From assembly GCF_028863945.1 (NCBI RefSeq), contig NZ_JARBEA010000009.1, positions 1 to 62,783 of the forward strand: a DNA stretch of 62,783 bases. Direction: 5' to 3'. The notes under the pieces were generated by a model. The model was not told where the DNA came from. It worked only from the letters and a program-made list of their open reading frames with translations, and did not search any database. Origin of the DNA: Jeotgalibaca caeni. Its GTDB lineage: Bacteria; Bacillota; Bacilli; Lactobacillales; Aerococcaceae. The position numbers were made by a program, and so were the translations under genes. Positions 16,261-25,360 of the stretch are shown in pieces. Numbering within the stretch: the first letter of the stretch is position 1; each line of letters opens with the position of its first letter.

Positions 16261-17427
16261 CTATAAGTTGTCGTGGATAATTACACCTTTTACCACACGA
16301 TTCACTGTTCCCGTTGGACTTGGGGTATCTGGTTTATTTTCTACTTTCAGTGCAGTCAGCAACGATACAACTTGCCCAAACATGGTGTACGGCAAGGCTA
16401 GGTAGCCATCCGGAACCGTTTGATATGCTTGGCTGAAGGTAAAGCTTTCTCCCTCGTAATTGGTTTCTTGTTCTACTGAAATGCTGCATACCGTATTGGC
16501 AATTTGATCGCCTGCCAGTTCTTTCACCATATCAATGTCATATTGGCGTGTGTAACGGTCGTTGGAGACGAACAAGAAAGCAAGAGAACGTTCATCGATA
16601 AAGGATTTTGGACCGTGACGGAACCCAAGTGAACTGTCGAAGGCTGTCGCTATCTTCCCAGCAGTTAGTTCCAAGATTTTTAATTGTACTTCACGGGCAA
16701 TTCCAGCAAGTGGACCAGATCCTAAGTAAATCACTCGGTTGAAATCACGATCTACAATGGTTTGGACTTCCGCTTCTCTTCCAAGCACGTCTTGTCCCAT
16801 TTCGATGATTTGATTCACATAAGCAGCCTTTTCTTCCATCGCCGCTTCATCAAAGACCAACAACGCTGTCAACGTCATACAAGTAAAGCTTCCTGTCATC
16901 GCAAAACCTTGGTCATTCGAGCGTTCCGGCATCATGAGAAGCAAGTTGTCTTCATCGCCTGCTGCCTTTTGCGCTAGTTTTCCTTCTGGTGCACACGTGA
17001 TCGTGATTTGATAAAAATCATTCGTCAGTTGCTTTCCAAGTTGAACGCTGGCAACACTCTCTGGGCTATTTCCACTGCGGGCAAACGATACTAAGATTGT
17101 AGGAATGTCTTTTTTGAAGTAGCTCTTTGGATTTGAAACAATATTTGTCGTTGGTACAGTTTGGAAATCAAAGGCCGATTCATCGCCCACTTCTTTCAAA
17201 TATGGCAACACGGTATCTCCTACATAAGCAGAACTTCCTGCCCCCGTAAAAATAACGCGCAAACGATTGTGTTTGTCTTTGAGTCTTTTTAGAAACTGTT
17301 GGATCCGATCCGATTCTGTTTGATAATAGTCAAATGCTTCTTGCCATAATTCTGGCTGCTGCTTGATTTCACGGACGGTAATTTCTGCTCCCAACTGATT
17401 CAATTCTTCCTTTGAAGCTTGAAACAT
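16261..17427 (-). CDS. agaS: Galactosamine-6-phosphate deaminase/isomerase AgaS
   Basis: This converts galactosamine-6-phosphate to tagatose-6-phosphate with release of ammonia. It has 388 residues with two sugar-isomerase (SIS) domains. The first holds FTGAGSSAYVGDT and VSFARSGNSPESV; the second holds YLGSGPLAGIAREVQLKILE and FRHGPKSFID. It follows the gntR gene by 16 nt and feeds LacC and LacD, closing the pathway encoded here. Confidence 0.92.
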   Translation of the reverse strand: MFQASKEELNQLGAEITVREIKQQPELWQEAFDYYQTESDRIQQFLKRLKDKHNRLRVIFTGAGSSAYVGDTVLPYLKEVGDESAFDFQTVPTTNIVSNPKSYFKKDIPTILVSFARSGNSPESVASVQLGKQLTNDFYQITITCAPEGKLAQKAAGDEDNLLLMMPERSNDQGFAMTGSFTCMTLTALLVFDEAAMEEKAAYVNQIIEMGQDVLGREAEVQTIVDRDFNRVIYLGSGPLAGIAREVQLKILELTAGKIATAFDSSLGFRHGPKSFIDERSLAFLFVSNDRYTRQYDIDMVKELAGDQIANTVCSISVEQETNYEGESFTFSQAYQTVPDGYLALPYTMFGQVVSLLTALKVENKPDTPSPTGTVNRVVKGVIIHDNL

Positions 17428-17443
17428 GGATAAATTCCCCCTT

Positions 17444-18178
17444 TTATTTGTTGAAATGTCTCATTTTGTATACAAACTGGTCTCCACGAGCAACGCTGAT
17501 GGTATATTCAATTACTTTATTATCTTGGTTATAAGTCGTTCGGAAGATCCGCAAACATGCAGATCCCGACGGCACACTCAAACGCTTGGCTTCTTTCTCT
17601 TGGACAACCGAAGCGAAAAATTCCTCATCGGCATATTTAATCTCTTGTTGATAGAGATTGAACACCTCGTAGAGCGCGATGTTTTCTAATTGATCGATTG
17701 TCAAAGCAGGAATCAGGTTTGCAGGAATAAAGGTTGTCTCATACATCATTTTCATGCCATCCGCAGAACGCAGGCGTTTCAATTTATAAACTTCTTCACC
17801 GGCAGGAACGCCTAAGTTTTCTGCAATATAGGGAATCGCTTGTACCACCTCCAAGGAAAGAATGTCGGTTTGCGGTTTTTTCCCCAGTTGCTTCATTTGT
17901 TCCGTAAAGCTGTAGTACTCGGATAAATTCTTCATCTCTTTCCATAAGCCTGAAACAAACGTCCCTTTGCCATGCCGCTTATAAATGAAGCCCATTTCTT
18001 CCAACTCATCGAGCGCAGCTCGAACAGTGGTACGGCTGACATCAAACTTTTCGCATATCTCCCGTTCCGAGAGCATCTTCTCATCTACTGATAACGAAGT
18101 CTTAATATAATCCATTAGTACGGTTATTAATTGGTTATATAAAGGAACGGAACTATTTTTCTTTAACAACCTCCCCAC
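17444..18178 (-). CDS. GntR-family regulator of GalNAc operon (HutC/UTRA type)
   Basis: This 244-residue protein has an N-terminal winged helix (VPLYNQLITVLMDYIKTSL...LSEREICEKFDVSRTTVRAALDELEEMG; about residues 11-62 in separate motifs) and a C-terminal UTRA ligand domain. It is the first gene of the operon and probably represses it until an amino-sugar phosphate binds. The start could be GTG 18178 or TTG 18169; AAGAGG spacing favours either weakly. The 24-bp dyad at 18201-18224 just upstream is its likely operator. Confidence 0.88.
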   Translation of the reverse strand: MGRLLKKNSSVPLYNQLITVLMDYIKTSLSVDEKMLSEREICEKFDVSRTTVRAALDELEEMGFIYKRHGKGTFVSGLWKEMKNLSEYYSFTEQMKQLGKKPQTDILSLEVVQAIPYIAENLGVPAGEEVYKLKRLRSADGMKMMYETTFIPANLIPALTIDQLENIALYEVFNLYQQEIKYADEEFFASVVQEKEAKRLSVPSGSACLRIFRTTYNQDNKVIEYTISVARGDQFVYKMRHFNK

Positions 18179-18200
18179 CTCTTCCTATCGTCCGACTGTG

Positions 18201-18224
18201 CTGGTCATAACTTGTCATTACCAG
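18201..18224. promoter_or_regulatory. Dyad operator of GalNAc operon
   Basis: A 24-bp imperfect dyad has outer arms CTGGT/ACCAG and matching inner AT and AC/GT pairs. It lies just downstream of the predicted transcription start (about 18227) and upstream of gntR, the normal place for a GntR repressor site. Confidence 0.65.
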
Positions 18225-18233
18225 TTCATATTC

Positions 18234-18262
18234 ATCATAATGGTTTCGCTTTCAGTTGTCAA
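18234..18262 (-). promoter_or_regulatory. Promoter of GalNAc operon with internal cre
   Basis: The -35 TTGACA (18257-18262) and -10 TATGAT (18234-18239) are separated by exactly 17 bp. The spacer contains TGAAAGCGAAACCA (18241-18254), a full match to the catabolite-repression consensus TGNAANCGNWNNCA, so CcpA binding would block RNA polymerase. Confidence 0.8.
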
Positions 18263-18401
18263 TAGGATTGATTATCACAACATATTGTCTAGGATGCTTT
18301 TTCCACTTTCATTGCGCCGAAACCTGATATCAATGACTCTTCTTAGAAAACGAATTGAAAAAATATTGTTGGTTGGTTTTTTCTATGCTACCTTTCACCA
18401 T

Positions 18402-18447
18402 CAAAAAAAGACAATGCCTTTACCAGTTTCGGTAAAAACATTGCCTG
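18402..18447 (-). terminator. Terminator of guaC
   Basis: On the minus strand GGCAATG...TTTACC pairs with GGTAAA...CATTGTC and is followed by seven T, directly after the guaC stop. Confidence 0.85.
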
Positions 18448-18453
18448 CTTTTC

Positions 18454-19488
18454 TTATAAAATCGTATCGCCTTCGCCGTACGCACTTCTGCCTGCTTCGA
18501 TAATGGCTTGGTTGGAAGAGTCTCCGTTATAGATCGAGTTCTTCACGAGCACATAGTCACATTTCCGAATGGCTGTAATATCGCGTCCACCTGCGTAAGA
18601 AATAGAAGATTGTAAATCTTGTTGCATTTCTAGCAAAGTATCTGCTAATTTACCACGGTATGGAGTCAGGATTTTCTTCCCTTCCACATTTTTACGCTCG
18701 CCTTTTTGGTATTCAGACGCGCTGCCGAAGTATTCTTTATATTTTTGTCCATTGATTTCTTTGATTTGGCCTGGAGATTCTTCATGCCCTGCAAACAAGG
18801 AACCGATCATCACCATCGTTGCGCCGAAGCGAATTGATTTTGCGATGTCTCCGTTTGTACGCACGCCGCCGTCTGCAATCATCGGCTTACGAGCTGCTTT
18901 CGAGCACCAGCTTACTGCTGCTAACTGCCAGCCACCTGTTCCAAAACCAGTTTTGATTTTAGTCGTACATACTTTACCTGGTCCGATTCCAACTTTCGTA
19001 GCATCAGCTCCAGCATTTTCCAATTCACGTACCCCTTCCGGTGTGCCGACATTACCGGCGATTAGGAAAGTAGAAGGCATAACCTTTTTCACGTGTTGGA
19101 TCATTTTAATTACTTGGTCCGAATGGCCGTGTGCAACGTCGATGGTCGTGTACTCTGGAATCGCATTTTGATCTACTAATTCTTGTACAAAGTCAAACTC
19201 TGCTGCTTTGATTCCAAGGCTAATAGAAGCAAACAAACCTTTTTCCTGCATTCTTTTGATAAAAGGCAAACGAGCCGCTTCATCAAAGCGATGCATAATA
19301 TAGAAGTAACCTTCAGCTGCCAGCTTCTCTGCTAGCTCCTCATCAAGAATCGTCTGCATGTTCGCTGGAACAACAGGCATCTTAAAGGTGCGTCCACCAA
19401 ATTCCACAGAGGTGTCGCATTCTGAACGGCTTTGCACGATACTCTTGTTTGGTATCAGCTGTACGTCTTCGTAATCGAATATTTTCAT
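18454..19488 (-). CDS. guaC: GMP reductase
   Basis: This converts GMP to IMP with NADPH, returning guanine nucleotides to the adenine branch. It has 344 residues and an IMPDH/GMPR TIM barrel. The glycine-rich phosphate site and catalytic-loop Cys are in [10 protein letters not shown] (about residues 180-189). [11 protein letters not shown] binds phosphate, and [16 protein letters not shown] is the mobile flap. It is transcribed alone from a good promoter with a structured leader of about 95 nt. Confidence 0.95.
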   Translation of the reverse strand: MKIFDYEDVQLIPNKSIVQSRSECDTSVEFGGRTFKMPVVPANMQTILDEELAEKLAAEGYFYIMHRFDEAARLPFIKRMQEKGLFASISLGIKAAEFDFVQELVDQNAIPEYTTIDVAHGHSDQVIKMIQHVKKVMPSTFLIAGNVGTPEGVRELENAGADATKVGIGPGKVCTTKIKTGFGTGGWQLAAVSWCSKAARKPMIADGGVRTNGDIAKSIRFGATMVMIGSLFAGHEESPGQIKEINGQKYKEYFGSASEYQKGERKNVEGKKILTPYRGKLADTLLEMQQDLQSSISYAGGRDITAIRKCDYVLVKNSIYNGDSSNQAIIEAGRSAYGEGDTIL

Positions 19489-19538
19489 TTTTGATAATCC
19501 CTTTCTGTTAGTGCACCATTTTGGCTTTACACAGATGT

Positions 19539-19581
19539 CAGAACACGAACATTAGAAGGTGTTTCGCCTCCGAACGTCCTG
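19539..19581 (-). promoter_or_regulatory. Structured 5' leader of guaC
   Basis: Between promoter and guaC the transcript can fold into an outer stem CAGGAC/GTTCTG and an inner stem GGAGG/CCTTC joined by an asymmetric internal loop. It does not match the purine riboswitch pattern that I know. It may be an uncharacterised leader or chance structure. Confidence 0.4.
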
Positions 19582-19591
19582 CCCTCGTAGT

Positions 19592-19620
19592 ACTTTACAC
19601 TATCTCGTCTTGTTTGTCAA
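19592..19620 (-). promoter_or_regulatory. Promoter of guaC
   Basis: TTGACA (19615-19620) and TAAAGT (19592-19597) are separated by 17 bp. The predicted start is near 19585, giving a leader of about 97 nt. Confidence 0.75.
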
Positions 19621-19634
19621 AAATCAGTTCATTC

Positions 19635-19663
19635 TTTACACAGCGAACGTAAGTTCTTATAAT
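19635..19663 (+). promoter_or_regulatory. Promoter of YolD-like gene
   Basis: TTTACA (19635-19640) and TATAAT (19658-19663) with 17-bp spacing, divergent from the guaC promoter. Confidence 0.75.
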
Positions 19664-19685
19664 GAAGGCAAAGGGGGTGGCATAG

Positions 19686-20084
19686 GTGTACCGAAAAGGT
19701 GACGATGTTTATTACACACCTGATGAATTGGGTTACCAAGATAGAGGAATGGTGAAATGGCAAGGGTTTATTTTATCAGATCACAACGAATTGATGGAGG
19801 AATATGCGACAGAAAACCGCTATGTCCCGCCCAAGCCGTACCAATCTTTGGAGAAACGAGCAGAACTAGTAGCGGGTGCCTTTACTACGAAGCGGAAAGT
19901 AGCTATTCAACTGGATTACATCGAGAATGGTTCCTACTCAAAGGAACAACAAGGAAGCGTGCGACACGTGGAGGGAGGCAGAATCTGGTTTGAAACAGCG
20001 GATGGCATGCGTCTCATCGACATGGAACAAATCCGTCATGTTTCTTTTTTAGATTCAACAAAATGGTATTTCTCAGACGATTAG
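19686..20084 (+). CDS. YolD-like protein
   Basis: This 132-residue soluble protein contains the YolD-like pattern RGMVKWQGFILSDH (about residues 20-33) and a C-terminal beta region (VRHVEGGRIWFETADG ... IRHVSFLD). YolD-like proteins occur near DNA-repair polymerases in bacilli, but no such partner is present here. The start is GTG 19686 after AAGGGGGTGG. The stop codon overlaps the first bases of a candidate GalR operator. Confidence 0.65.
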   Translation: MYRKGDDVYYTPDELGYQDRGMVKWQGFILSDHNELMEEYATENRYVPPKPYQSLEKRAELVAGAFTTKRKVAIQLDYIENGSYSKEQQGSVRHVEGGRIWFETADGMRLIDMEQIRHVSFLDSTKWYFSDD

Positions 20085-20098
20085 TTAAATTTTACTAA
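20081..20098. promoter_or_regulatory. Candidate GalR operator upstream of galK
   Basis: The reverse strand reads TTAGTAAAATTTAACTAA, nearly identical to TTAGTAAAATTAACTAA in front of the LacI-type repressor gene (23973-23989). It lies 28 bp upstream of the galK -35. Confidence 0.6.
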
Positions 20099-20125
20099 TT
20101 ATTTTACTTTTCTTTTACTTTCTTG

Positions 20126-20154
20126 TTGAGATTTTCTATTTGTGCGCTTACAAT
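20126..20154 (+). promoter_or_regulatory. Promoter of galKT
   Basis: TTGAGA (20126-20131) and TACAAT (20149-20154) with 17-bp spacing. The reverse strand across the -10 reads TGTAAGCGCACAAA, a near match to a CcpA cre. Confidence 0.7.
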
Positions 20155-20187
20155 AGAGAAAAATAGACAGAGTAAGGAGCAACTTTT

Positions 20188-21354
20188 ATGAACCCATTTG
20201 AAATGTTATCACCCGCTTTCCAAGAAACTTTTGGTACTTCCCCGACTCACGCGTTTTTCTCTCCAGGCCGCATCAATCTAATCGGTGAGCACACCGACTA
20301 TAACGGCGGTCATGTTTTCCCTGCTACCATCACATTAGGTACGTATGCGGTAGTCGCTGCTAATCATACACAGACTGTTCGTTTATACTCCAATAACTTC
20401 CCTGAGATTGGCGTGTTGACTTTCGACCTAGAAGACTTAGAATTTCGCAAGGCCGATTCATGGGCGAACTATGTGAAAGGCATGGTGAAATACTTGAAGG
20501 AATCCGGTCACACGATTACTGAAGGATTGGATATCTTAATTGAAGGAAACATTCCGAACGCTTCTGGTCTATCCTCTTCCGCTTCCCTTGAACTATTGGC
20601 AGGGGTTATTTTCGAAAAGATGGCTCACCTTACAGTGGCACGCTTAGATTTGGTAAAACTTGGAAAACGCGTAGAAAATGAATTCTTCGGTTTGAATTCA
20701 GGCATTATGGATCAATTTGCGGTAGGCATGGGTGAGAAAGGTTTTGCTCTTTTACTGGATACGAACACATTGGAGTATGAAAAAGTTCCGGTTGCACTGG
20801 GCGAGAACGTTATTGTCATCATGAATACGAAGAAACGCCGTGAGCTCGTTGACTCTAAATACAACGAACGTTTGAGCGAATGCCAAGAAGCCTTAGCACT
20901 TTTGCAAACGAAAGCAAATATCCAAAGCTTAGGTGACTTGAGTACGACTGCCTTCGAATCAATCAAAGATGTTTTGCCAAACGAAACACTGGTGAAGCGT
21001 GCGCGTCATGCCGTAACAGAAAATGAACGGACTTTAGTGGCAGCTGAGAAGTTAAAGACTGGCGATTTGGCGAGCTTTGGCCAATTAATGAATCAATCCC
21101 ATATTTCTTTACGAGACGATTATGAAGTAAGCGGAATGGAACTGGATGCTTTAGTGGAAGCTGCTTGGCAGCAAGACGGCGTTTTGGGTGCGCGTATGAC
21201 AGGTGCTGGTTTTGGCGGCTGTGCAATTGCAATCGTGGAAAAAGAAAAAACAGAACAGTTTATTCGTGAAGTAGGCGCAGCATATGAAGCTGCCGTTGGT
21301 TATCCAGGTGAATTTTATGTCGCAGAAATCGGGGATGGTGCAACAGAACTATGA
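20188..21354 (+). CDS. galK: Galactokinase
   Basis: This phosphorylates galactose to galactose-1-phosphate, the entry to the Leloir pathway. It has 388 residues, the normal length. The galactose-binding signature GRINLIGEHTDYNGG is at residues 27-41, the GHMP ATP loop GLSSSASLE lies near residue 133, and the C-terminal motif is TGAGFGGC. AAGGAG precedes ATG. The stop overlaps the galT start (ATGA), so the two are translationally coupled. Confidence 0.96.
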   Translation: MNPFEMLSPAFQETFGTSPTHAFFSPGRINLIGEHTDYNGGHVFPATITLGTYAVVAANHTQTVRLYSNNFPEIGVLTFDLEDLEFRKADSWANYVKGMVKYLKESGHTITEGLDILIEGNIPNASGLSSSASLELLAGVIFEKMAHLTVARLDLVKLGKRVENEFFGLNSGIMDQFAVGMGEKGFALLLDTNTLEYEKVPVALGENVIVIMNTKKRRELVDSKYNERLSECQEALALLQTKANIQSLGDLSTTAFESIKDVLPNETLVKRARHAVTENERTLVAAEKLKTGDLASFGQLMNQSHISLRDDYEVSGMELDALVEAAWQQDGVLGARMTGAGFGGCAIAIVEKEKTEQFIREVGAAYEAAVGYPGEFYVAEIGDGATEL

Positions 21355-22838
21355 ACGTAACCATTGATCAAGCAATTGTTGATATAATCGAATATGGCGT
21401 GGAGAAAACATATATTCATCCACTTGACCGAATTCTAAAACAGAATCAGTTGTTGGCTCTGTTGCAAAAAGATTCTCTGGTAGATGACATATCTCCCAGC
21501 TCTCCTCTGCCGGAAGCAAAAGACTTGCTCCCTATTTTTGTGGAGCACGGACGGAGCAGCGGATTGATTGATGATAGCCCTACAGAGCAAATGATTTTTA
21601 CCGCTCAAGTCATGGCGTTTCTAACACCTGATCCTTCTGCTTTGAATGATCATTTTTGGAAGAAATATCAAGAAACCCCTGCTGTTGCGACCGATTATTT
21701 TTATCAACTCAGCATGGATAATGACTATATCCAAACGGAGGCCATTGCAAAAAATATTCAATTCCACTACGACTCCGATTATGGCGACTTAGAACTTACC
21801 ATCAATCTTTCTAAGCCGGAAAAAGATCCTAAGGCCATTGCGGCAGCGAGAACAGTTGTTACTGCTCACTATCCGAAGTGTCAGTTATGTGTAGAAAATG
21901 AAGGCTACAAAGGAAACTTACAGCATCCAGCACGGGCGAATCACCGTATCGTGCGCTTCCCATTGAATGAAGAAATTTGGGGATTGCAATATTCTCCTTA
22001 TGCCTATTATACAGAGCACTGCATTTTCTTGGCGGAGGAGCATCGCCCGATGAAGATTGGCGAGCACACGTTCCGTAATTTATTGGCGATTGTCGGTCAA
22101 TTCCCACATTACTTTGCCGGTTCGAATGCTGACTTGCCGATTGTTGGCGGCTCGATTTTGTCTCATGACCACTATCAAGGTGGCCGGTATACTTTCGCCA
22201 TGGAGAAGGCTCCGTTAATCAGCACGTTCAAAGTGGCTGGTTTCCCAGATATCACAGGCGGAATGGTGAAATGGCCGTTATCGGTTATTCGTTTAGAAGG
22301 TTCAAATCCAGAGACATTAGTAGAAGCATCCACTCACATTTTAGAAAAGTGGCGTGCTTACTCGGATGAGACGGTTGGGATTCATGCCTTTACCAATGAC
22401 ACTCCGCACAACACGATTACGCCGATTGCTCGACGTAACGGTGAACAGTATGTGATGGACTTGGTGCTGCGTAACAACCGCACTACCGAAACGTACCCAG
22501 ACGGCTTGTTCCATCCACATCCGGATGTACAGCACATCAAGAAGGAAAACATTGGCCTGATTGAAGTCATGGGGCTGGCTATTTTGCCGCCTCGCTTGAA
22601 AGAAGAACTTGCTGACGTAGCCGATTATTTATTAGGCGAAACACAGTCAATCAACCCGATTCATCTTGATTGGGCAGATTCCATTCCTGTAGCGGAACAT
22701 GCTACACGAGAAGAGGTTGAGCAGGCAGTCGAACAAGCTGTTGGAGCCGTATTCCAGCGAGTACTAGAAGATGCCGGTGTATTCAAGCTCGATGAAACCG
22801 GACTTGCAGCATTCGAACGATTTATCAAAAATCTATAA
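21351..22838 (+). CDS. galT: UDP-glucose-hexose-1-phosphate uridylyltransferase (GalT type 2)
   Basis: This exchanges UMP between UDP-glucose and galactose-1-phosphate. Its 495 residues place it in the Firmicutes class 2 family rather than the 350-residue E. coli class. Visible features are CQLCVENEGYKGNLQHPARANHR in parts (about 178-200), EHCIFLAEEHRPM and GGSILSHDHYQGG. galE and galM are not in this window. Confidence 0.95.
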   Translation: MNVTIDQAIVDIIEYGVEKTYIHPLDRILKQNQLLALLQKDSLVDDISPSSPLPEAKDLLPIFVEHGRSSGLIDDSPTEQMIFTAQVMAFLTPDPSALNDHFWKKYQETPAVATDYFYQLSMDNDYIQTEAIAKNIQFHYDSDYGDLELTINLSKPEKDPKAIAAARTVVTAHYPKCQLCVENEGYKGNLQHPARANHRIVRFPLNEEIWGLQYSPYAYYTEHCIFLAEEHRPMKIGEHTFRNLLAIVGQFPHYFAGSNADLPIVGGSILSHDHYQGGRYTFAMEKAPLISTFKVAGFPDITGGMVKWPLSVIRLEGSNPETLVEASTHILEKWRAYSDETVGIHAFTNDTPHNTITPIARRNGEQYVMDLVLRNNRTTETYPDGLFHPHPDVQHIKKENIGLIEVMGLAILPPRLKEELADVADYLLGETQSINPIHLDWADSIPVAEHATREEVEQAVEQAVGAVFQRVLEDAGVFKLDETGLAAFERFIKNL

Positions 22839-22841
22839 AAT

Positions 22842-22939
22842 AATCCCCCCAGTTGATACATAAAATTCCTTTATGTATTAACTGAGGGGATTTTATTTAT
22901 TCACTTGATATATAACTTTCCTTTATGTATCAACTCGAG
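22842..22939 (+). terminator. galT terminator with degenerate second copy
   Basis: A long stem (AATCCCC..CAGTT.ATACATAAA with TTTATGTAT.AACTG.GGGGATT, 22842-22892) is followed by TTTTATTT. A weaker copy of the same hairpin (TTGATATATAA...TTTATGTATCAA) follows at 22902-22936, and a partial third copy at 22953. A related CAGTTGAT hairpin terminates another gene at 41770-41814. Confidence 0.8.
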
Positions 22940-22969
22940 AGATTATAATGACTCATTTGATATATAAAT

Positions 22970-23962
<993 letters not shown>

Positions 23963-23972
23963 TTACCTCCTT

Positions 23973-23999
23973 TTAGTAAAATTAACTAATTTTTACTAA
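23973..23999. promoter_or_regulatory. Autoregulatory operator of LacI-type repressor
   Basis: A 27-bp palindrome with arms TTAGTAAAA/TTTTACTAA and centre TTAACTAAT abuts the AAAGGAGG ribosome site of the repressor. A TATACT -10 candidate lies directly upstream (on the minus strand), so binding would cover the transcription start. Confidence 0.65.
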
Positions 24000-24027
24000 G
24001 TATACCTTCTTTGGATAAAAAAATAAA

Positions 24028-24062
24028 GAGACGGGAGTTTTTGTGAACTCCTGCCTCTTCAA
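24028..24062 (-). terminator. Terminator of DEAD-box helicase gene
   Basis: On the minus strand AAGAGGCAGGAGT pairs with ACTCCCGTCTCTT and is followed by ATTTTTTT. It directly follows the helicase stop codon. Confidence 0.8.
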
Positions 24063-24066
24063 ATCC

Positions 24067-25344
24067 TTACTTCTTCCGTGCGCCTTTATTTTTTTGGTCA
24101 CGGGTACGTGCTTTCTTTTTGATTTTCTTTACCGGTGCTGCCTCCGTGCGTTCTTTCTTAGGAGGAGCTTTTTTGACTTCTGGCTTCACTGTTTTCACTG
24201 GTTTTATTGGTTTCTCACTCATGTTATCCGGAATCTCACTTACTAAATCACCACTATAGAGGTACCACCGCTGAAACTCATCGGAACGGGGAACCATTTT
24301 GCGGATTTCACGAATTCCACGTTCGGTTACAAGAGAAACTACGCGGCCTTCTTTCCCCATTCGTCCGGTACGGCCAGAACGGTGCAAGTAAACTTCCCGA
24401 GTCAATGGCAAGTCGTAGTTGATAACATAAGGCAAGTCTTCAATATCAATCCCACGAGCAGAAACATCCGTCGTAAGCAAGAAGACGGCTTCCCCGTTAC
24501 GGAAACTTTCCAGTGCATGCTTGCGCTGGCTTGGACCGTAATCGCTGTGCAGCATCCGTACCGGAACTCCCTCGTATGTCATTTTTTCTGCCAGATAATC
24601 GAGTTCTTGAACAGAATTAACAAAAACCAGTGCTTGCATCCCTTTGATATTGCCCAAACGGCGCAATGATTCAGCGCGGCGTCTGTTTTCCACTTCCAGA
24701 TACCCATGAACGGTCTGGTCACGGATGCCATCTTCGCTCGCTGCATCGAAAACAACAGGGTCTACATTGAACCACCGATCAATCTGAGATAGTGTTTCAC
24801 TATTCGTTGCGGAAAAGAACGTCATTTGGCATTGTCCAGGCATTTTCTTCACTAACATGCGTAAGTTCGGCAAGTGTTCGTCCTTCAACAAATAATCTGC
24901 CTCATCCAAGACAACCGTCTTTAACTGATGCAGTTTTAATTTTCGTTGTTCTGCCAATTCGAGCAGTCGCCCGGGTGTCCCAACTACCACTTCTGGCTTT
25001 TCTTTCAGCTTTTCAACTTGGCGCTTGGTGTTCGCGCCGCCGATAATGGTTTGGACTTTTAAGTCTTTCAGGCCACCCCATTCTTCTACCACTCTGCCGA
25101 CTTGAACGCCGAGTTCTTGGGAAGGGGTCAAAATGACCAGCTGCAATTCTCCATTCGGCTGTGTTTTTTGTAATAACGGCAATGCATATGCCAGTGTCTT
25201 ACCGGTTCCAGTTGGCGAAAGGCCAATCACGTCTTTTCCTTCCATTAACGGTTCAAATACGCGCTCTTGGATCGGTGTCGGCAGTTGGAACCTTAACCCT
25301 TTCCAATAACGCTGGAAGTTTGGGTTCATTTTTTCAATCATCAT
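24067..25344 (-). CDS. DEAD-box RNA helicase
   Basis: This ATP-dependent RNA helicase of 425 residues has the motifs in order: PTPIQ (Q motif), SPTGTGKT (Walker A), GTPGRL, LDEADYLL (DEAD box), FFSATNS (SAT), DVSARGIDIED and HRSGRTGRMG. A short Lys/Pro-rich basic tail of about 50 residues probably binds RNA. ATG 25344 is chosen over 25383 because AAAGGAG lies at suitable distance. It starts inside the last codons of the oxidoreductase gene, so it is co-transcribed. It resembles the small ribosome-assembly helicases (YfmL-like). Confidence 0.9.
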   Translation of the reverse strand: MMIEKMNPNFQRYWKGLRFQLPTPIQERVFEPLMEGKDVIGLSPTGTGKTLAYALPLLQKTQPNGELQLVILTPSQELGVQVGRVVEEWGGLKDLKVQTIIGGANTKRQVEKLKEKPEVVVGTPGRLLELAEQRKLKLHQLKTVVLDEADYLLKDEHLPNLRMLVKKMPGQCQMTFFSATNSETLSQIDRWFNVDPVVFDAASEDGIRDQTVHGYLEVENRRRAESLRRLGNIKGMQALVFVNSVQELDYLAEKMTYEGVPVRMLHSDYGPSQRKHALESFRNGEAVFLLTTDVSARGIDIEDLPYVINYDLPLTREVYLHRSGRTGRMGKEGRVVSLVTERGIREIRKMVPRSDEFQRWYLYSGDLVSEIPDNMSEKPIKPVKTVKPEVKKAPPKKERTEAAPVKKIKKKARTRDQKNKGARKK

Positions 25345-25360
25345 TTCGTAAGCCACTCCT

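Noticed and set aside
19500-19585. guaC leader as purine riboswitch
   Set aside because: The conserved three-way junction and loop sequences of the purine class are not found.
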